A stretch of 64,000 nt of DNA from Streptomyces sp. DvalAA-43. GTDB taxonomy: Bacteria > Actinomycetota > Actinomycetes > Streptomycetales > Streptomycetaceae. The notes under the pieces were generated by a model. That model was given only the letters and a program-made list of their open reading frames with translations. It had not been told where the DNA came from and searched no databases. The stretch is from contig NZ_FMBW01000094.1 in the NCBI RefSeq assembly GCF_900091725.1, positions 246,999-310,998 on the forward strand. The letters are read 5' to 3'. The translations under genes were made by a program, and so were the position numbers. Positions 19,247-27,276 of the stretch are shown here, in pieces; positions within the stretch are counted from its first letter, which is position 1; every line of letters begins with the position of its first letter.

Positions 19247-19334
19247 TTCTCCCTACCCGGAACGGAGGGCCGGGAGTCCCACCCCAGCCACCGTGTCCGA
19301 AAACAGAGGAGGGAATGGCCGGTTGACGGCGCCG

Positions 19335-19363
19335 TTGTCGTCCGCACGGCGGCTGCCTAGCAT
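19335..19363 (+). promoter_or_regulatory. Promoter of the dimethylformamidase-like gene, leaderless
   Basis: TTGTCG (19335-19340), a 17-nt spacer and TAGCAT (19358-19363). The predicted start point coincides with the ATG at 19371, so the mRNA would be leaderless. Confidence 0.5.
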
Positions 19364-19370
19364 GAGCGGC

Positions 19371-20840
19371 ATGATTGAGGGATATCTCGGGCGTGAAAGT
19401 GTCACCGTCGGCGGAGAAGTGACACTCCATATATCCACCGACGCCCCCCGGTTCCGCCTTCGTTTCTACCGGCTCGGCAGGGAACTCGTACCCGCCGGGG
19501 AATCCGGGGAATATCCGGGCACGCAGCATGCCCCTCCCGGCCATCCCGATGGATTACCCGGGCGCGCTTCGCCCGCCGACGACTGGAATTGGCCGCCGCT
19601 CACCCTTCCCGTACCGGAGGACTGGCAGCCGGGAATCCATCTGGTCGAATTCATCGAATGCGGCCCGGACCGCCCCGGAACTCCTCCGCTGCTCGGCACG
19701 GAGGAGCTCGAAGGGCACGCCCGCGAGTTCTTCGTCGTACGTCCCCGCGTCCCCGGCAGCCGCTCCCGCATCCTCTACAAGAAGTCCACCTTCACCCGGC
19801 ACGCCTACAACCGCTCCGACCGGCCCGGTCTGGAACGTGCCGTCAGCCTCTACGACCACCCCGTCCACCGGGCCGGTGGCGACGGTGAACCCCGAGGTCA
19901 CAAGGTCAGCCTCCACCGCCCCGGGGGCGTCGTCGACCTCGCCTACTGGGACGCCCCCTTCATCGCCTGGCTGGAACGCCACGGCTACCCCGTCGAGTTC
20001 TGCACCGATCTCGATCTGCACGAGGATCCCGGCCTGCTGGACTCGTACGACCTCCTCCTCAGCGTCGGCCACGACGAATACTGGAGTGCGGCAATGCGCG
20101 GCCACGCGGAGCGATTCGTCCGCGACGGCGGGAACATCGCCTTTTTCAGTGCCAACACCTGCTGGTGGCGGGTGCACCCGACGGACCGTAACACCGCTTT
20201 CGTCTCCGACACCGATCATCACGTGGGCGAGGAATATCCTCATCTGCCCGCCACCGACCAGTGGTGGGCGCCCGTGCCCGACGGGGTCGGCAGGCCGGAG
20301 AACACCCTGACCGGAGTGAGTTTCCGGAACGGCGGAATGTGGCCCGCCACGGAATGGCCCGGCGACCGCCCCCGCGTCGGATACACCGTGCAGCACGCGG
20401 ATCACTGGGTCTACGAAGGCACCGGACTGCGCGACGGATCCGACGGGGGCGCCGCGGACCGGCTGGGGGCAGGCACCCCTCTCATCGGATACGAATGCGA
20501 CGGCGCCGCGTTCTCCTACGACGCGGACGGAATCGCCCGCGCGACCGGGGAGGACGGAACTCCGGACTCCTTCCTCATTCTCGGAATTCACATCCTCGAA
20601 CCGGTGCACGAGGATTTCCATCACTTCAAGTGGGGACACTGGAACGGCCCCGTGCGCGAGCCGACCATCAGCAGCCCCCGCGCCGCCACCATGGGCCTGC
20701 ACACCGCCGGCGGCACCGTCTTCACCGCGGGCACCACGGACTGGCCCGTGGTCTGCGGACACGAACAGGACCCGGGCGTCGTCCGCGTCACCCGGAACGT
20801 CCTCGACCGTCTCCGCCACCGGAGTCCGCTGCCGGAATGA
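19371..20840 (+). CDS. N,N-dimethylformamidase beta-subunit-like protein
   Basis: A 489-residue protein of the DMFase2-like family: an N-terminal beta domain (TVGGEVTLHISTDAPRFRLR) and a catalytic-like C-terminal domain with ILYKKSTFTRHAYNRSD, VVDLAYWDAPFIAWLERHGY, DLHEDPGLLDSYDLLLSVGH followed by DEYWSAAMRGHAE, and FFSANTCWWRVHP. Family members hydrolyse N,N-dimethylformamide using an iron centre; most Streptomyces homologues are uncharacterised amidohydrolase candidates. No signal peptide. ATG 19371 is chosen because a promoter places the transcript start there. Codon 62 (19554-19556) is TTA, implying bldA control. Its 3' end overlaps the HAD gene by 53 nt. Confidence 0.8.
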   Translation: MIEGYLGRESVTVGGEVTLHISTDAPRFRLRFYRLGRELVPAGESGEYPGTQHAPPGHPDGLPGRASPADDWNWPPLTLPVPEDWQPGIHLVEFIECGPDRPGTPPLLGTEELEGHAREFFVVRPRVPGSRSRILYKKSTFTRHAYNRSDRPGLERAVSLYDHPVHRAGGDGEPRGHKVSLHRPGGVVDLAYWDAPFIAWLERHGYPVEFCTDLDLHEDPGLLDSYDLLLSVGHDEYWSAAMRGHAERFVRDGGNIAFFSANTCWWRVHPTDRNTAFVSDTDHHVGEEYPHLPATDQWWAPVPDGVGRPENTLTGVSFRNGGMWPATEWPGDRPRVGYTVQHADHWVYEGTGLRDGSDGGAADRLGAGTPLIGYECDGAAFSYDADGIARATGEDGTPDSFLILGIHILEPVHEDFHHFKWGHWNGPVREPTISSPRAATMGLHTAGGTVFTAGTTDWPVVCGHEQDPGVVRVTRNVLDRLRHRSPLPE

Positions 20841-21540
20841 GCTCGCGCAGACCGGTGATCCGCGCCGCCCCTTCCGGCAGGGGCGGCGCGACACCGTCCA
20901 CCGCCCGGTCGGGCCGCCGCAGGTGCACCGCCCGCATCCCCGCCGCCAGCGGACCGAGCACATCGGGCACCCACATGTCCCCGACGAACAGCACCCGGTC
21001 CGCCGGCAGCGCGCAACGCTCCACCAGCGTGCGGTAGATCAGCGGATGCGGCTTGCGGGCGCCCGTCCGCGCGGAACCCACCACCACATCCACGGCCCCG
21101 GCGATCCCCACCGACTCGACGCACTCCTCCAGATTCCAGAACCAGTTGGAGCACACCCCGATCAGCAGGCCCCGTGCCCGCAGCTCCGCGAGCACCCCGG
21201 GCACGTCCGGGTAGAGATCGAGCCGGACCGCCTTCATCGCCCGGTCGAGCTCGGCGACCAGACCGTCGAGCCCGGCCTCCGGCACACCGCAGGCCCGCGC
21301 ACGGCGCCGCAGCCGGTCGCGCTCCCACGTCACGTACGCCGTCTCGTCGGCCGAGTGCGCCGTGTGCTCCTCGCCCTCGCCGGGGCCCACCGACCACTGG
21401 TCGCCCCAGAGTTCGCCCTGGGCCGCCAGGCCCCGGCGGGCGAAGATGCCGCGGTGGTCCGGCGGCAGCGGGTCCACCATCCGTACGAGCGTCCCGTAGA
21501 AGTCGAGGACGACCGCGCCGATCCCGTCCGTCACCACCAC
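20788..21540 (-). CDS. HAD-superfamily hydrolase
   Basis: A 250-residue phosphatase-like protein with motif I VVLDFYGTLV (nucleophile Asp12), motif II GVCSNW, motif III Lys in ARKPHPLIY, and motif IV VGDMWVPD. It has the helical C1 cap of subclass I (residues ~20-110), typical of sugar-phosphate or phosphoglycolate-type phosphatases. It lies 9 nt downstream of the amidinotransferase gene on the same strand, so the two are probably co-transcribed. A likely role is dephosphorylating a phosphorylated intermediate, as HAD phosphatases do in streptomycin-type guanidino pathways; that is inference. Confidence 0.85.
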   Translation of the reverse strand: MVVTDGIGAVVLDFYGTLVRMVDPLPPDHRGIFARRGLAAQGELWGDQWSVGPGEGEEHTAHSADETAYVTWERDRLRRRARACGVPEAGLDGLVAELDRAMKAVRLDLYPDVPGVLAELRARGLLIGVCSNWFWNLEECVESVGIAGAVDVVVGSARTGARKPHPLIYRTLVERCALPADRVLFVGDMWVPDVLGPLAAGMRAVHLRRPDRAVDGVAPPLPEGAARITGLRELIPAADSGGGDGRGRSG

Positions 21541-21549
21541 GGGGTCCGC

Positions 21550-22728
21550 CTAGAACCGGCCGTACCGGTGCGGGAAGTAGTCCTCCAGCGTGCCGTCCCG
21601 CTCGATGTCGACGGTCGCGCAGTGCAGCCCGCCGCCGAACGGCCCGACCGCCCGGAACGGCACCGGCACGATCTCGAACCCGTACGAGGACAGCTGCTCG
21701 GCGAGCCGCACCTCCTTCTCCTCCACGCACAGCGTGTTCTGGTCGAGGTTCAGCATGTTCCCGGCGAGCCACGGACTGCAGAAGGAGAGCTTCGGCGGAT
21801 GGTCCCAGCTGGCCGGCTGCACGGCCTCCACGATCTCCCAGTCGTTGAGCTTGAAGAACTCCATCAGCTCGGCGTCCGCGAGCCGCTCCCCGCAGTGCAG
21901 CACGAGGCCCGGCCGCAGCGGCACCCAGGTCGCGTCGATGTGCAGCGGGTGCGTGTTGGTCGAGGTCACCGCGTGCACCCGGTGGTCGGGGAAGTGGCGG
22001 CGCAGCCAGTCGTAGCCGCTCCTGTTGGTGACGAACGACAGCTGTACGAAGAGGTCCTTGCCGAACCGGGCCACGTCCGCGGCGTCGAAGAGCGGCTCCG
22101 CCTCGGTGAGCACCAGGTCGTAGTCACGGACCCGGGCGAGCTGCTCCTCGGTCGGCAGGTCGTTGTACGTGTCCCAGAACCCGGTCTTGTAGGAGGCGTC
22201 GGTGAGCCGCGGCTTGGGCGCGGCCTCCCAGCGCATCCGGTCGTCGGCGTCGAACAGACCCTGGAGCACCGGCCGGTAGCAGAGGTACTCGAACCAGCGG
22301 CTGCGGTACGACATGGTCGCTTCGAGGACCTCGTTGCCGACCGTGAGCAGCAGGTCCCGGGGCGGCATGCAGCCGAACATGGAGTCGTGCGCCCACTCCG
22401 GTGTGGACACCTCCTGGGTGAAGTCGATCGGGGTGGGGCGGTCCACCCGGATGCCGCGCCGCCGCAGCAGGTCCGAGAAGTCGTCGAGCTGTTCCTCGGC
22501 CTCGGCGACCATGTCCGCCGGCATGGGGCCGTACGTCCCCAGCGGGAAGCCGTCGTCGGGGTAGTCGCGGCGCACCGCGTGTTCGGGGGCCTGCACCACG
22601 GTGCCCTCCGCACGGCCGACGATCACATGCCGCAGGGGGTCCCAGCCGTTCCAGGCGTTGACCCGTACGGGTCGCTCGGTGCCGGCGGGGGCGGAGGTGT
22701 CGGACGCGGTGGTCGTCTGCTCGGTCAC
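21550..22728 (-). CDS. AGAT-type amidinotransferase
   Basis: A 392-residue enzyme of the glycine/inosamine amidinotransferase family (GATM, StrB1-like), which moves an amidino group from arginine to an amine through a cysteine intermediate. Family blocks are clear: PRDLLLTVGNEVLEATMSYR then SRWFEY, HIDATWVPLRPG (His263), SPWLAGNMLNLDQNTL and GGGLHCATVDIER with the catalytic Cys370. Length and motifs are closer to creatine-type AGAT than to short arginine deiminases. GTG 22728 follows GAAGGG by 7 nt. It is upstream of the HAD gene. The acceptor amine is unknown; neighbouring sugar genes suggest an amino-sugar or aminocyclitol, but a free amino acid is equally possible. Confidence 0.88.
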   Translation of the reverse strand: MTEQTTTASDTSAPAGTERPVRVNAWNGWDPLRHVIVGRAEGTVVQAPEHAVRRDYPDDGFPLGTYGPMPADMVAEAEEQLDDFSDLLRRRGIRVDRPTPIDFTQEVSTPEWAHDSMFGCMPPRDLLLTVGNEVLEATMSYRSRWFEYLCYRPVLQGLFDADDRMRWEAAPKPRLTDASYKTGFWDTYNDLPTEEQLARVRDYDLVLTEAEPLFDAADVARFGKDLFVQLSFVTNRSGYDWLRRHFPDHRVHAVTSTNTHPLHIDATWVPLRPGLVLHCGERLADAELMEFFKLNDWEIVEAVQPASWDHPPKLSFCSPWLAGNMLNLDQNTLCVEEKEVRLAEQLSSYGFEIVPVPFRAVGPFGGGLHCATVDIERDGTLEDYFPHRYGRF

Positions 22729-23056
22729 GTACAAGCCCTTCGATGGGGGTCGTGGAGTGCCGCAGGGGCCAAAACTGCGGTACCGAACGATCACCGTCAA
22801 GAGCCACTCGGCTACCCACCGTGCCATTCGCGTCAACATGGCTTGACTACGGCCCCCGTCCCCCGGTCACCGCATGACATCGGCCCAGCACAGCGCGGGA
22901 ACGCTGGGCCCTTCGCGGGAAGCACACCACCATCTTCCGGCCGAAACTCCGTGTCGCGGCGGGGAGCCGCGATCAACGGGGTAGTGAGAAGACCGTCGCC
23001 GAAGTCGCCGTCGCCGAAGTCCTGTACGTCTCGATGAATCCCGCACGGAGGAATCC
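22729..23056. other. Divergent intergenic region, amidinotransferase / ABC importer
   Basis: 328 bp with a hairpin GGCCCAGC/GCTGGGCC at 22882-22910 (13-nt loop) and a tandem repeat of GTCGCCGAAGTC at 22995-23006 and 23010-23021, just before the GGAGGA site of the binding-protein gene. No gene-like frame. Promoters for both directions must lie here but I could not place them reliably. Confidence 0.5.
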
Positions 23057-24352
23057 ATGACACTGCGCCTGCCCCGCCGATCCGCGGTCCTGGGAGCCCT
23101 GCTGCTGTTCGCGGTGACGGGCTGCAGCTCGGGGGAGGGTGGCACATCGGGCGGACGGGCGGACGGCAGCGGTCTGACGGTGTGGCTGACGGTGGACGCC
23201 CGCGAGAGCTGGCCGGACATGGTCGCCTCCGCCAACGCCCGGTTCGCGAAGAAGCACCCGGGGGTGAAGGTCGATGTCCAGTACCAGCAGTGGACGACGA
23301 AGAACCAGAAGCTGGACGCCGTCCTCGCGGGCCGGAACGTGCCCGATGTGGTCGAGATGGGCAACAGCGAGACCACCAACTACATCGTCAACGAAGCCTT
23401 CGCACCGCTGGACCCGAAGACCTTCGAGCGGTCCGGGCAGTGGCTGCCCGCGCTCGCCGACGCCTGTCGCCTCGACAACCGGACGTACTGCGTGCCGTAC
23501 TACGCGGGAGCGCGCGTCGGCGTCTACCGCACCGACTACTTCAAGGACACCGGGATCACCCACGCCCCGCGCACCTATCCCGAGCTGATCTCCGACCTCG
23601 ACCGGCTCAAGGCGAAGTACGGTGCCGAGGACCCCGGCTTCTCGGCCTTCTACATGCCCGGCCGCTACTGGTCCGCCGCCATGGGCTTCGTCAAGGACGC
23701 GGGTGGTGAGATGGCGGTGGAGAAGGACGGCCGCTGGCAGGGCGCCCTCTCCTCGCCGAAGTCCGTCGCCGGGCTCACCACCTGGAAGAAGCTCCTGGAC
23801 GACTACTACGTCGGCGACCGGGCGAAGGACAACGGCGACCAGCCGGCCGTCGTCGGGCAGGGCAAGGTGGGTGTCTTCTACGGCAACACCTGGGAGGCGC
23901 AGGCCGCCGCCGACGCCCGCTCCGGCGGTGACCCGCGCCTCAAGGGCAAGTTCGCCACCTTCGCCTTTCCCGGCCCCTCGGGGAAGCTGCTCCCGCCGTT
24001 CCTCGGGGGCTCCACCCTGGCCGTGCCCGCCAAGTCGCGGAACCAGGAGCTGGCCGCCGACTGGATCCGGGTGTTCACCGACGGCGAGTCGCAGCGGAAG
24101 CTGATCGCCGCCAACACCCTCCCGAACAACACCGTGCAGCTCGCCGATGTCGCCGCCGGAGGGATCAACGGTCCGGCGGCCCAGGCCGCGGTGCGCGGCT
24201 GGGTCACCCCGCTCGCCCCCGGCTGGACCTCGGTGGAGAAGTCCAATGTCCTGCCCGAGATGCTGGAGCGCATCGCCACCGGAAAGGCGTCGGTACGGGA
24301 CGCCGCACGCGAGGCGGACCGCAGGATCGACGCGGTGATCAATGAGCGCTGA
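23057..24352 (+). CDS. Carbohydrate ABC transporter substrate-binding lipoprotein
   Basis: A 431-residue cluster-B (SBP_bac_1) binding protein. The signal peptide ends in the lipobox AVTGC, so Cys23 is lipidated and the protein is anchored outside the membrane. The mature part starts LTVWLTVDARESWPDMV and has the family block VPDVVEMGNSETTNYIVN. Members bind oligosaccharides, polyols or sugar phosphates. GGAGGA precedes the ATG. It overlaps the first permease by 11 nt. No ATPase subunit is encoded here; in Streptomyces a shared MsiK-type ATPase usually energises such importers. Confidence 0.9.
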   Translation: MTLRLPRRSAVLGALLLFAVTGCSSGEGGTSGGRADGSGLTVWLTVDARESWPDMVASANARFAKKHPGVKVDVQYQQWTTKNQKLDAVLAGRNVPDVVEMGNSETTNYIVNEAFAPLDPKTFERSGQWLPALADACRLDNRTYCVPYYAGARVGVYRTDYFKDTGITHAPRTYPELISDLDRLKAKYGAEDPGFSAFYMPGRYWSAAMGFVKDAGGEMAVEKDGRWQGALSSPKSVAGLTTWKKLLDDYYVGDRAKDNGDQPAVVGQGKVGVFYGNTWEAQAAADARSGGDPRLKGKFATFAFPGPSGKLLPPFLGGSTLAVPAKSRNQELAADWIRVFTDGESQRKLIAANTLPNNTVQLADVAAGGINGPAAQAAVRGWVTPLAPGWTSVEKSNVLPEMLERIATGKASVRDAAREADRRIDAVINER

Positions 24353-25256
24353 TCCGGCCGGGCGAAGGCCGCGCCCCCGCCTGCCCTATCTGCTCATCGC
24401 CCCGTCCTTCCTGGCCCTGCTCGTCGTCCTCGGCTACCCGCTGGTCGACATGGTGACCCTGGCCTTCCAGGACATGACCCGCAAGGAGCTGTTCAGCGGT
24501 GCGGCGCCGCCCTGGGCCGGTCTCGGACAGTTCCGGACGATCCTCGGCGACGGGTTCTTCTGGACGGTGGTGGCCCGCACGGCCCTGTTCACCCTCGTCT
24601 GCGTCTCCCTCACCATGGTGCTCGGCCTGATCGTCGCGCTGCTGATGCGGCGGACCTCGCCCTGGGTGCGGGCGGTCCTCGCCGGTGTGCTCGTCGCGGT
24701 GTGGGCGATGCCGGTGATGGTCGCCGCGGCCATCTTCCGCTGGCTCTTCGACGCGGACTACGGGCTCGTCAACTGGCTCCTGTCGACGCTGCCCGGCATC
24801 GATCTCGCCCGGCACAACTGGTTCACCGACCCCTGGCAGGGCTTCGCCGTGATCACCGCGGTGGTCGTCTGGGGCGCGCTGCCGTTCGCCGCCGTCAGCC
24901 TGCACGCGGCCCTCACCCAGATCCCGCCGGAGCTGGAGGAGGCCGCCCTCATCGACGGCGCCCGCCCGTCCCAGCTCTTCCGCTACGTCACCTTCCCCGC
25001 GATCAAGCCGCTCTTCGTGATGGTCACCACGCTGATGGCGATCTGGGACTTCGGGGTCTTCAACCAGATCTGGCTGATGCGCGGCGGTCAGCCGGAGCGT
25101 GAGTACTACCTGCTCGGTGTCTACTCCTTCATCGAGTCGTTCGCCGTCAACCGCTACAGCACCGGAGCAGCGATCGCCCTGGTCACCGTCGTCCTGCTGC
25201 TCGCCGGTGCCGTCGTGTACCTGCGGCAGATGCTGAGGCTGGGTGAGGCCGAATGA
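24342..25256 (+). CDS. Carbohydrate ABC transporter permease (MalF-like)
   Basis: A 304-residue permease with six predicted helices (first LLIAPSFLALLVVLGYPLVD) and the EAA loop ELEEAALIDGARPSQLFRYV. It overlaps the binding protein upstream by 11 nt and the second permease downstream by ATGA, so the three form one coupled operon. Confidence 0.92.
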   Translation: MSADPAGRRPRPRLPYLLIAPSFLALLVVLGYPLVDMVTLAFQDMTRKELFSGAAPPWAGLGQFRTILGDGFFWTVVARTALFTLVCVSLTMVLGLIVALLMRRTSPWVRAVLAGVLVAVWAMPVMVAAAIFRWLFDADYGLVNWLLSTLPGIDLARHNWFTDPWQGFAVITAVVVWGALPFAAVSLHAALTQIPPELEEAALIDGARPSQLFRYVTFPAIKPLFVMVTTLMAIWDFGVFNQIWLMRGGQPEREYYLLGVYSFIESFAVNRYSTGAAIALVTVVLLLAGAVVYLRQMLRLGEAE

Positions 25257-26107
25257 GCGCACGGAAGGGACACGGGGCGACGGCCGTGCGACGGCCCCGG
25301 CGCCGCTACGACCTCCTGGGCCTGCTCGTGGCCGCCCTCCTCGGCTTCCCCGTCTACTGGATGGTGCTGACCTCGTTCCGGCCCGCCACCGAGATCCTCA
25401 GCCTGCCGCCCGAGTTCTGGCCGAGCCACCCCACGCTCGACAACTTCGCCCGCGCGATGGGTACGGAGACCTTCTGGCCCAATGTCCGCTCCAGCGCCGT
25501 CATCGGGCTCGGCACCGTCCTGGTCTCGCTCGTGGTCGGCACCCTCGCCGCGTTCGCCCTGGCCCGCTTCCGCTTCGCCGGCCGCAAGGCGTTCGTCGTG
25601 GTGATCCTCACCGTCCAGATGATCCCGCTCGCCGCCCTCATCATCCCCGTCTACCTGCTGCTCAACGACGCCGGTCTCACCGACAGCCTCGGCGGCGTGA
25701 TCGTCGTCTACCTCGTCTTCACGCTGCCGTTCACCGTGTGGATGCTGCACGGATTCATCGCGGCGATCCCGGCGGAGCTGGAGGAAGCGGCGATGGTCGA
25801 CGGCTGCGGCCGGTTCGGAGCCTTCGTCCGCGTCGTCCTGCCGCTGCTCGCCCCCGGGCTCGTCGCGACCTCCGTCTTCGCGATGGTGCAGGCGTGGAAC
25901 GAGTACGTCCTCGTCTATGTCCTGCTGTCCACCCCGGAGAAGCAGACCCTCAGCATCTGGCTGGTCTCCTTCCAGACCAGCTTCGGCACCGACTACGGCG
26001 GTCTGATGGCGGGCGCCACGCTCACCGCCCTGCCCGTCGTCATCTTCTTCCTGGCCGTCCAGCGCAAGATCGCCGCGGGACTGGCCACCGGAGCGGTCAA
26101 GGGCTGA
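25253..26107 (+). CDS. Carbohydrate ABC transporter permease (MalG-like)
   Basis: A 284-residue permease with six helices and the EAA loop ELEEAAMVDGCGRFGAFVRV. An N-terminal basic segment precedes the first helix (LLVAALLGFPVYWMVLTSF). It starts in an ATGA overlap with the previous permease. The radical SAM gene follows after 68 nt on the same strand and is probably part of the operon. Confidence 0.92.
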   Translation: MSARKGHGATAVRRPRRRYDLLGLLVAALLGFPVYWMVLTSFRPATEILSLPPEFWPSHPTLDNFARAMGTETFWPNVRSSAVIGLGTVLVSLVVGTLAAFALARFRFAGRKAFVVVILTVQMIPLAALIIPVYLLLNDAGLTDSLGGVIVVYLVFTLPFTVWMLHGFIAAIPAELEEAAMVDGCGRFGAFVRVVLPLLAPGLVATSVFAMVQAWNEYVLVYVLLSTPEKQTLSIWLVSFQTSFGTDYGGLMAGATLTALPVVIFFLAVQRKIAAGLATGAVKG

Positions 26108-26175
26108 GCGACAGCCGACCGCGACACCGGTACGACCCGCCGCCGACACCCGCACATCCCACAGAGGAGAACCCT

Positions 26176-27276
26176 GTGACGCACGACCGTCTCGACCTCG
26201 TCTCCAAGCTGTACCAGCCCACGGGCTGGCCCCGGATCCTCCAGGCCGCCGCCGGCGAACCCTCCTCCGCGCCGCTCGTCGTGGACCTCGACCCGACCAC
26301 GTTCTGCGACCTGGCCTGCCCCGAGTGCATCAGCGGAAAGCTCCTCAACCAGGGCCGGTTCACCCCGGAACGGCTCGCCGCCCTCGCCGAGGAACTCGTC
26401 GCCATGTCCGTACGGGCGGTGGTCCTCATAGGCGGCGGGGAGCCGCTCGCCCATCGCGGCACCCGTAAGGTCTTACGCATCCTCGGCGAAGCGGGCCTGG
26501 CCGTCGGAGTCGTCACCAACGGCACGATGATCCGGCAGAACCTCGCCGAGCTCGCCCGGTACGCCACCTGGGTCCGGGTCTCCGTCGACGCCGGGACCGC
26601 CGGGACGTACGGCCTGTTCCGGCCCGACCGCAAGGGCCGCAGCGTCTTCGACAAGGTGATCGAGAACATGCGGCTGCTGGCCGCCGAGAAGCAGGGCGCC
26701 CTGGGCTACTCCTTCTTGGTGATGTCACGTCAGGAGCCGGGCGGGCCGACCGTGACCAACCACCACGAGGTGCTGCGCGCCGCCGAACTCGCCCATGACA
26801 TCGGCTGCGACTACTTCGAGACCAAGGCCATGTTCGACGACGACCACCACATCGTGCAGGTCCCCGGCGAGATGCTGGAGTCCGTCGACCGTCAACTCGC
26901 CGAGGCCGCCCGGCTGGAGAGCGAGAGCTTCCAGCTCGTCAACTCCTCCACCCTCACCTCGCTGCGCGGCCACGTCGGTGCCGTCCAGCCCAAGGAGTAC
27001 GACCGCTGCCGGGTCGCCGAACTCCGCACGCTGATCACCCCGTCCGGGGTGTACGTGTGCTCCTACCACCGGGGCAACCCGCTCGCGAAGATCGGCGACG
27101 CCGTCACCGACGACCTCGCCACCATCTGGCAGGACGCGGACCGGCGGGGCATCGTCGACCCCAGCCGGGACTGCCGGTTCCACTGCGCGCGCCACCGCTC
27201 CAACCTGGAGCTGGAGCGCATCGCCCGCGGAACCGGCGAACTCCCCGACGGGCAGGACTACGACCCCTTCCTCTGA
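26176..27276 (+). CDS. Radical SAM enzyme with SPASM-like C-terminal cysteines
   Basis: A 366-residue enzyme. The [4Fe-4S]-SAM motif is CDLACPEC (Cys44, 48, 51), followed by the glycine-rich LIGGGEPLAH. The C-terminus has Cys278, Cys295, Cys333 and Cys337 (DRCRVAE, VYVCSYH, CRFHC), a SPASM/twitch-like set likely to hold an auxiliary cluster. Such enzymes perform sugar epimerisation or oxidation as well as peptide maturation; no precursor peptide is seen nearby. GTG 26176 follows AGAGGAGA. Codon 100 (26473-26475) is TTA, so translation should need bldA. It ends 19 nt inside the converging GHMP kinase gene. Confidence 0.85.
   Translation: MTHDRLDLVSKLYQPTGWPRILQAAAGEPSSAPLVVDLDPTTFCDLACPECISGKLLNQGRFTPERLAALAEELVAMSVRAVVLIGGGEPLAHRGTRKVLRILGEAGLAVGVVTNGTMIRQNLAELARYATWVRVSVDAGTAGTYGLFRPDRKGRSVFDKVIENMRLLAAEKQGALGYSFLVMSRQEPGGPTVTNHHEVLRAAELAHDIGCDYFETKAMFDDDHHIVQVPGEMLESVDRQLAEAARLESESFQLVNSSTLTSLRGHVGAVQPKEYDRCRVAELRTLITPSGVYVCSYHRGNPLAKIGDAVTDDLATIWQDADRRGIVDPSRDCRFHCARHRSNLELERIARGTGELPDGQDYDPFL

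Noticed and set aside
22882..23021. Possible riboswitch upstream of the sugar-binding lipoprotein
   Set aside because: There is one hairpin and a short 12-nt tandem repeat, but nothing resembling a known riboswitch core, and the hairpin is ~145 nt from the start codon.
24339..25262. 307-codon minus-strand frame over the first ABC permease
   Set aside because: Its composition (Asp, Glu, His, Arg, Gln) is the mirror of a hydrophobic permease on the other strand; the plus-strand frame has clear helices and an EAA loop.
26176..27276. RiPP maturase reading of the SPASM-like radical SAM enzyme
   Set aside because: No short precursor-peptide frame with a ribosome site lies between 26108 and 26175 or nearby, and the surroundings are sugar-related; a carbohydrate substrate is more likely.
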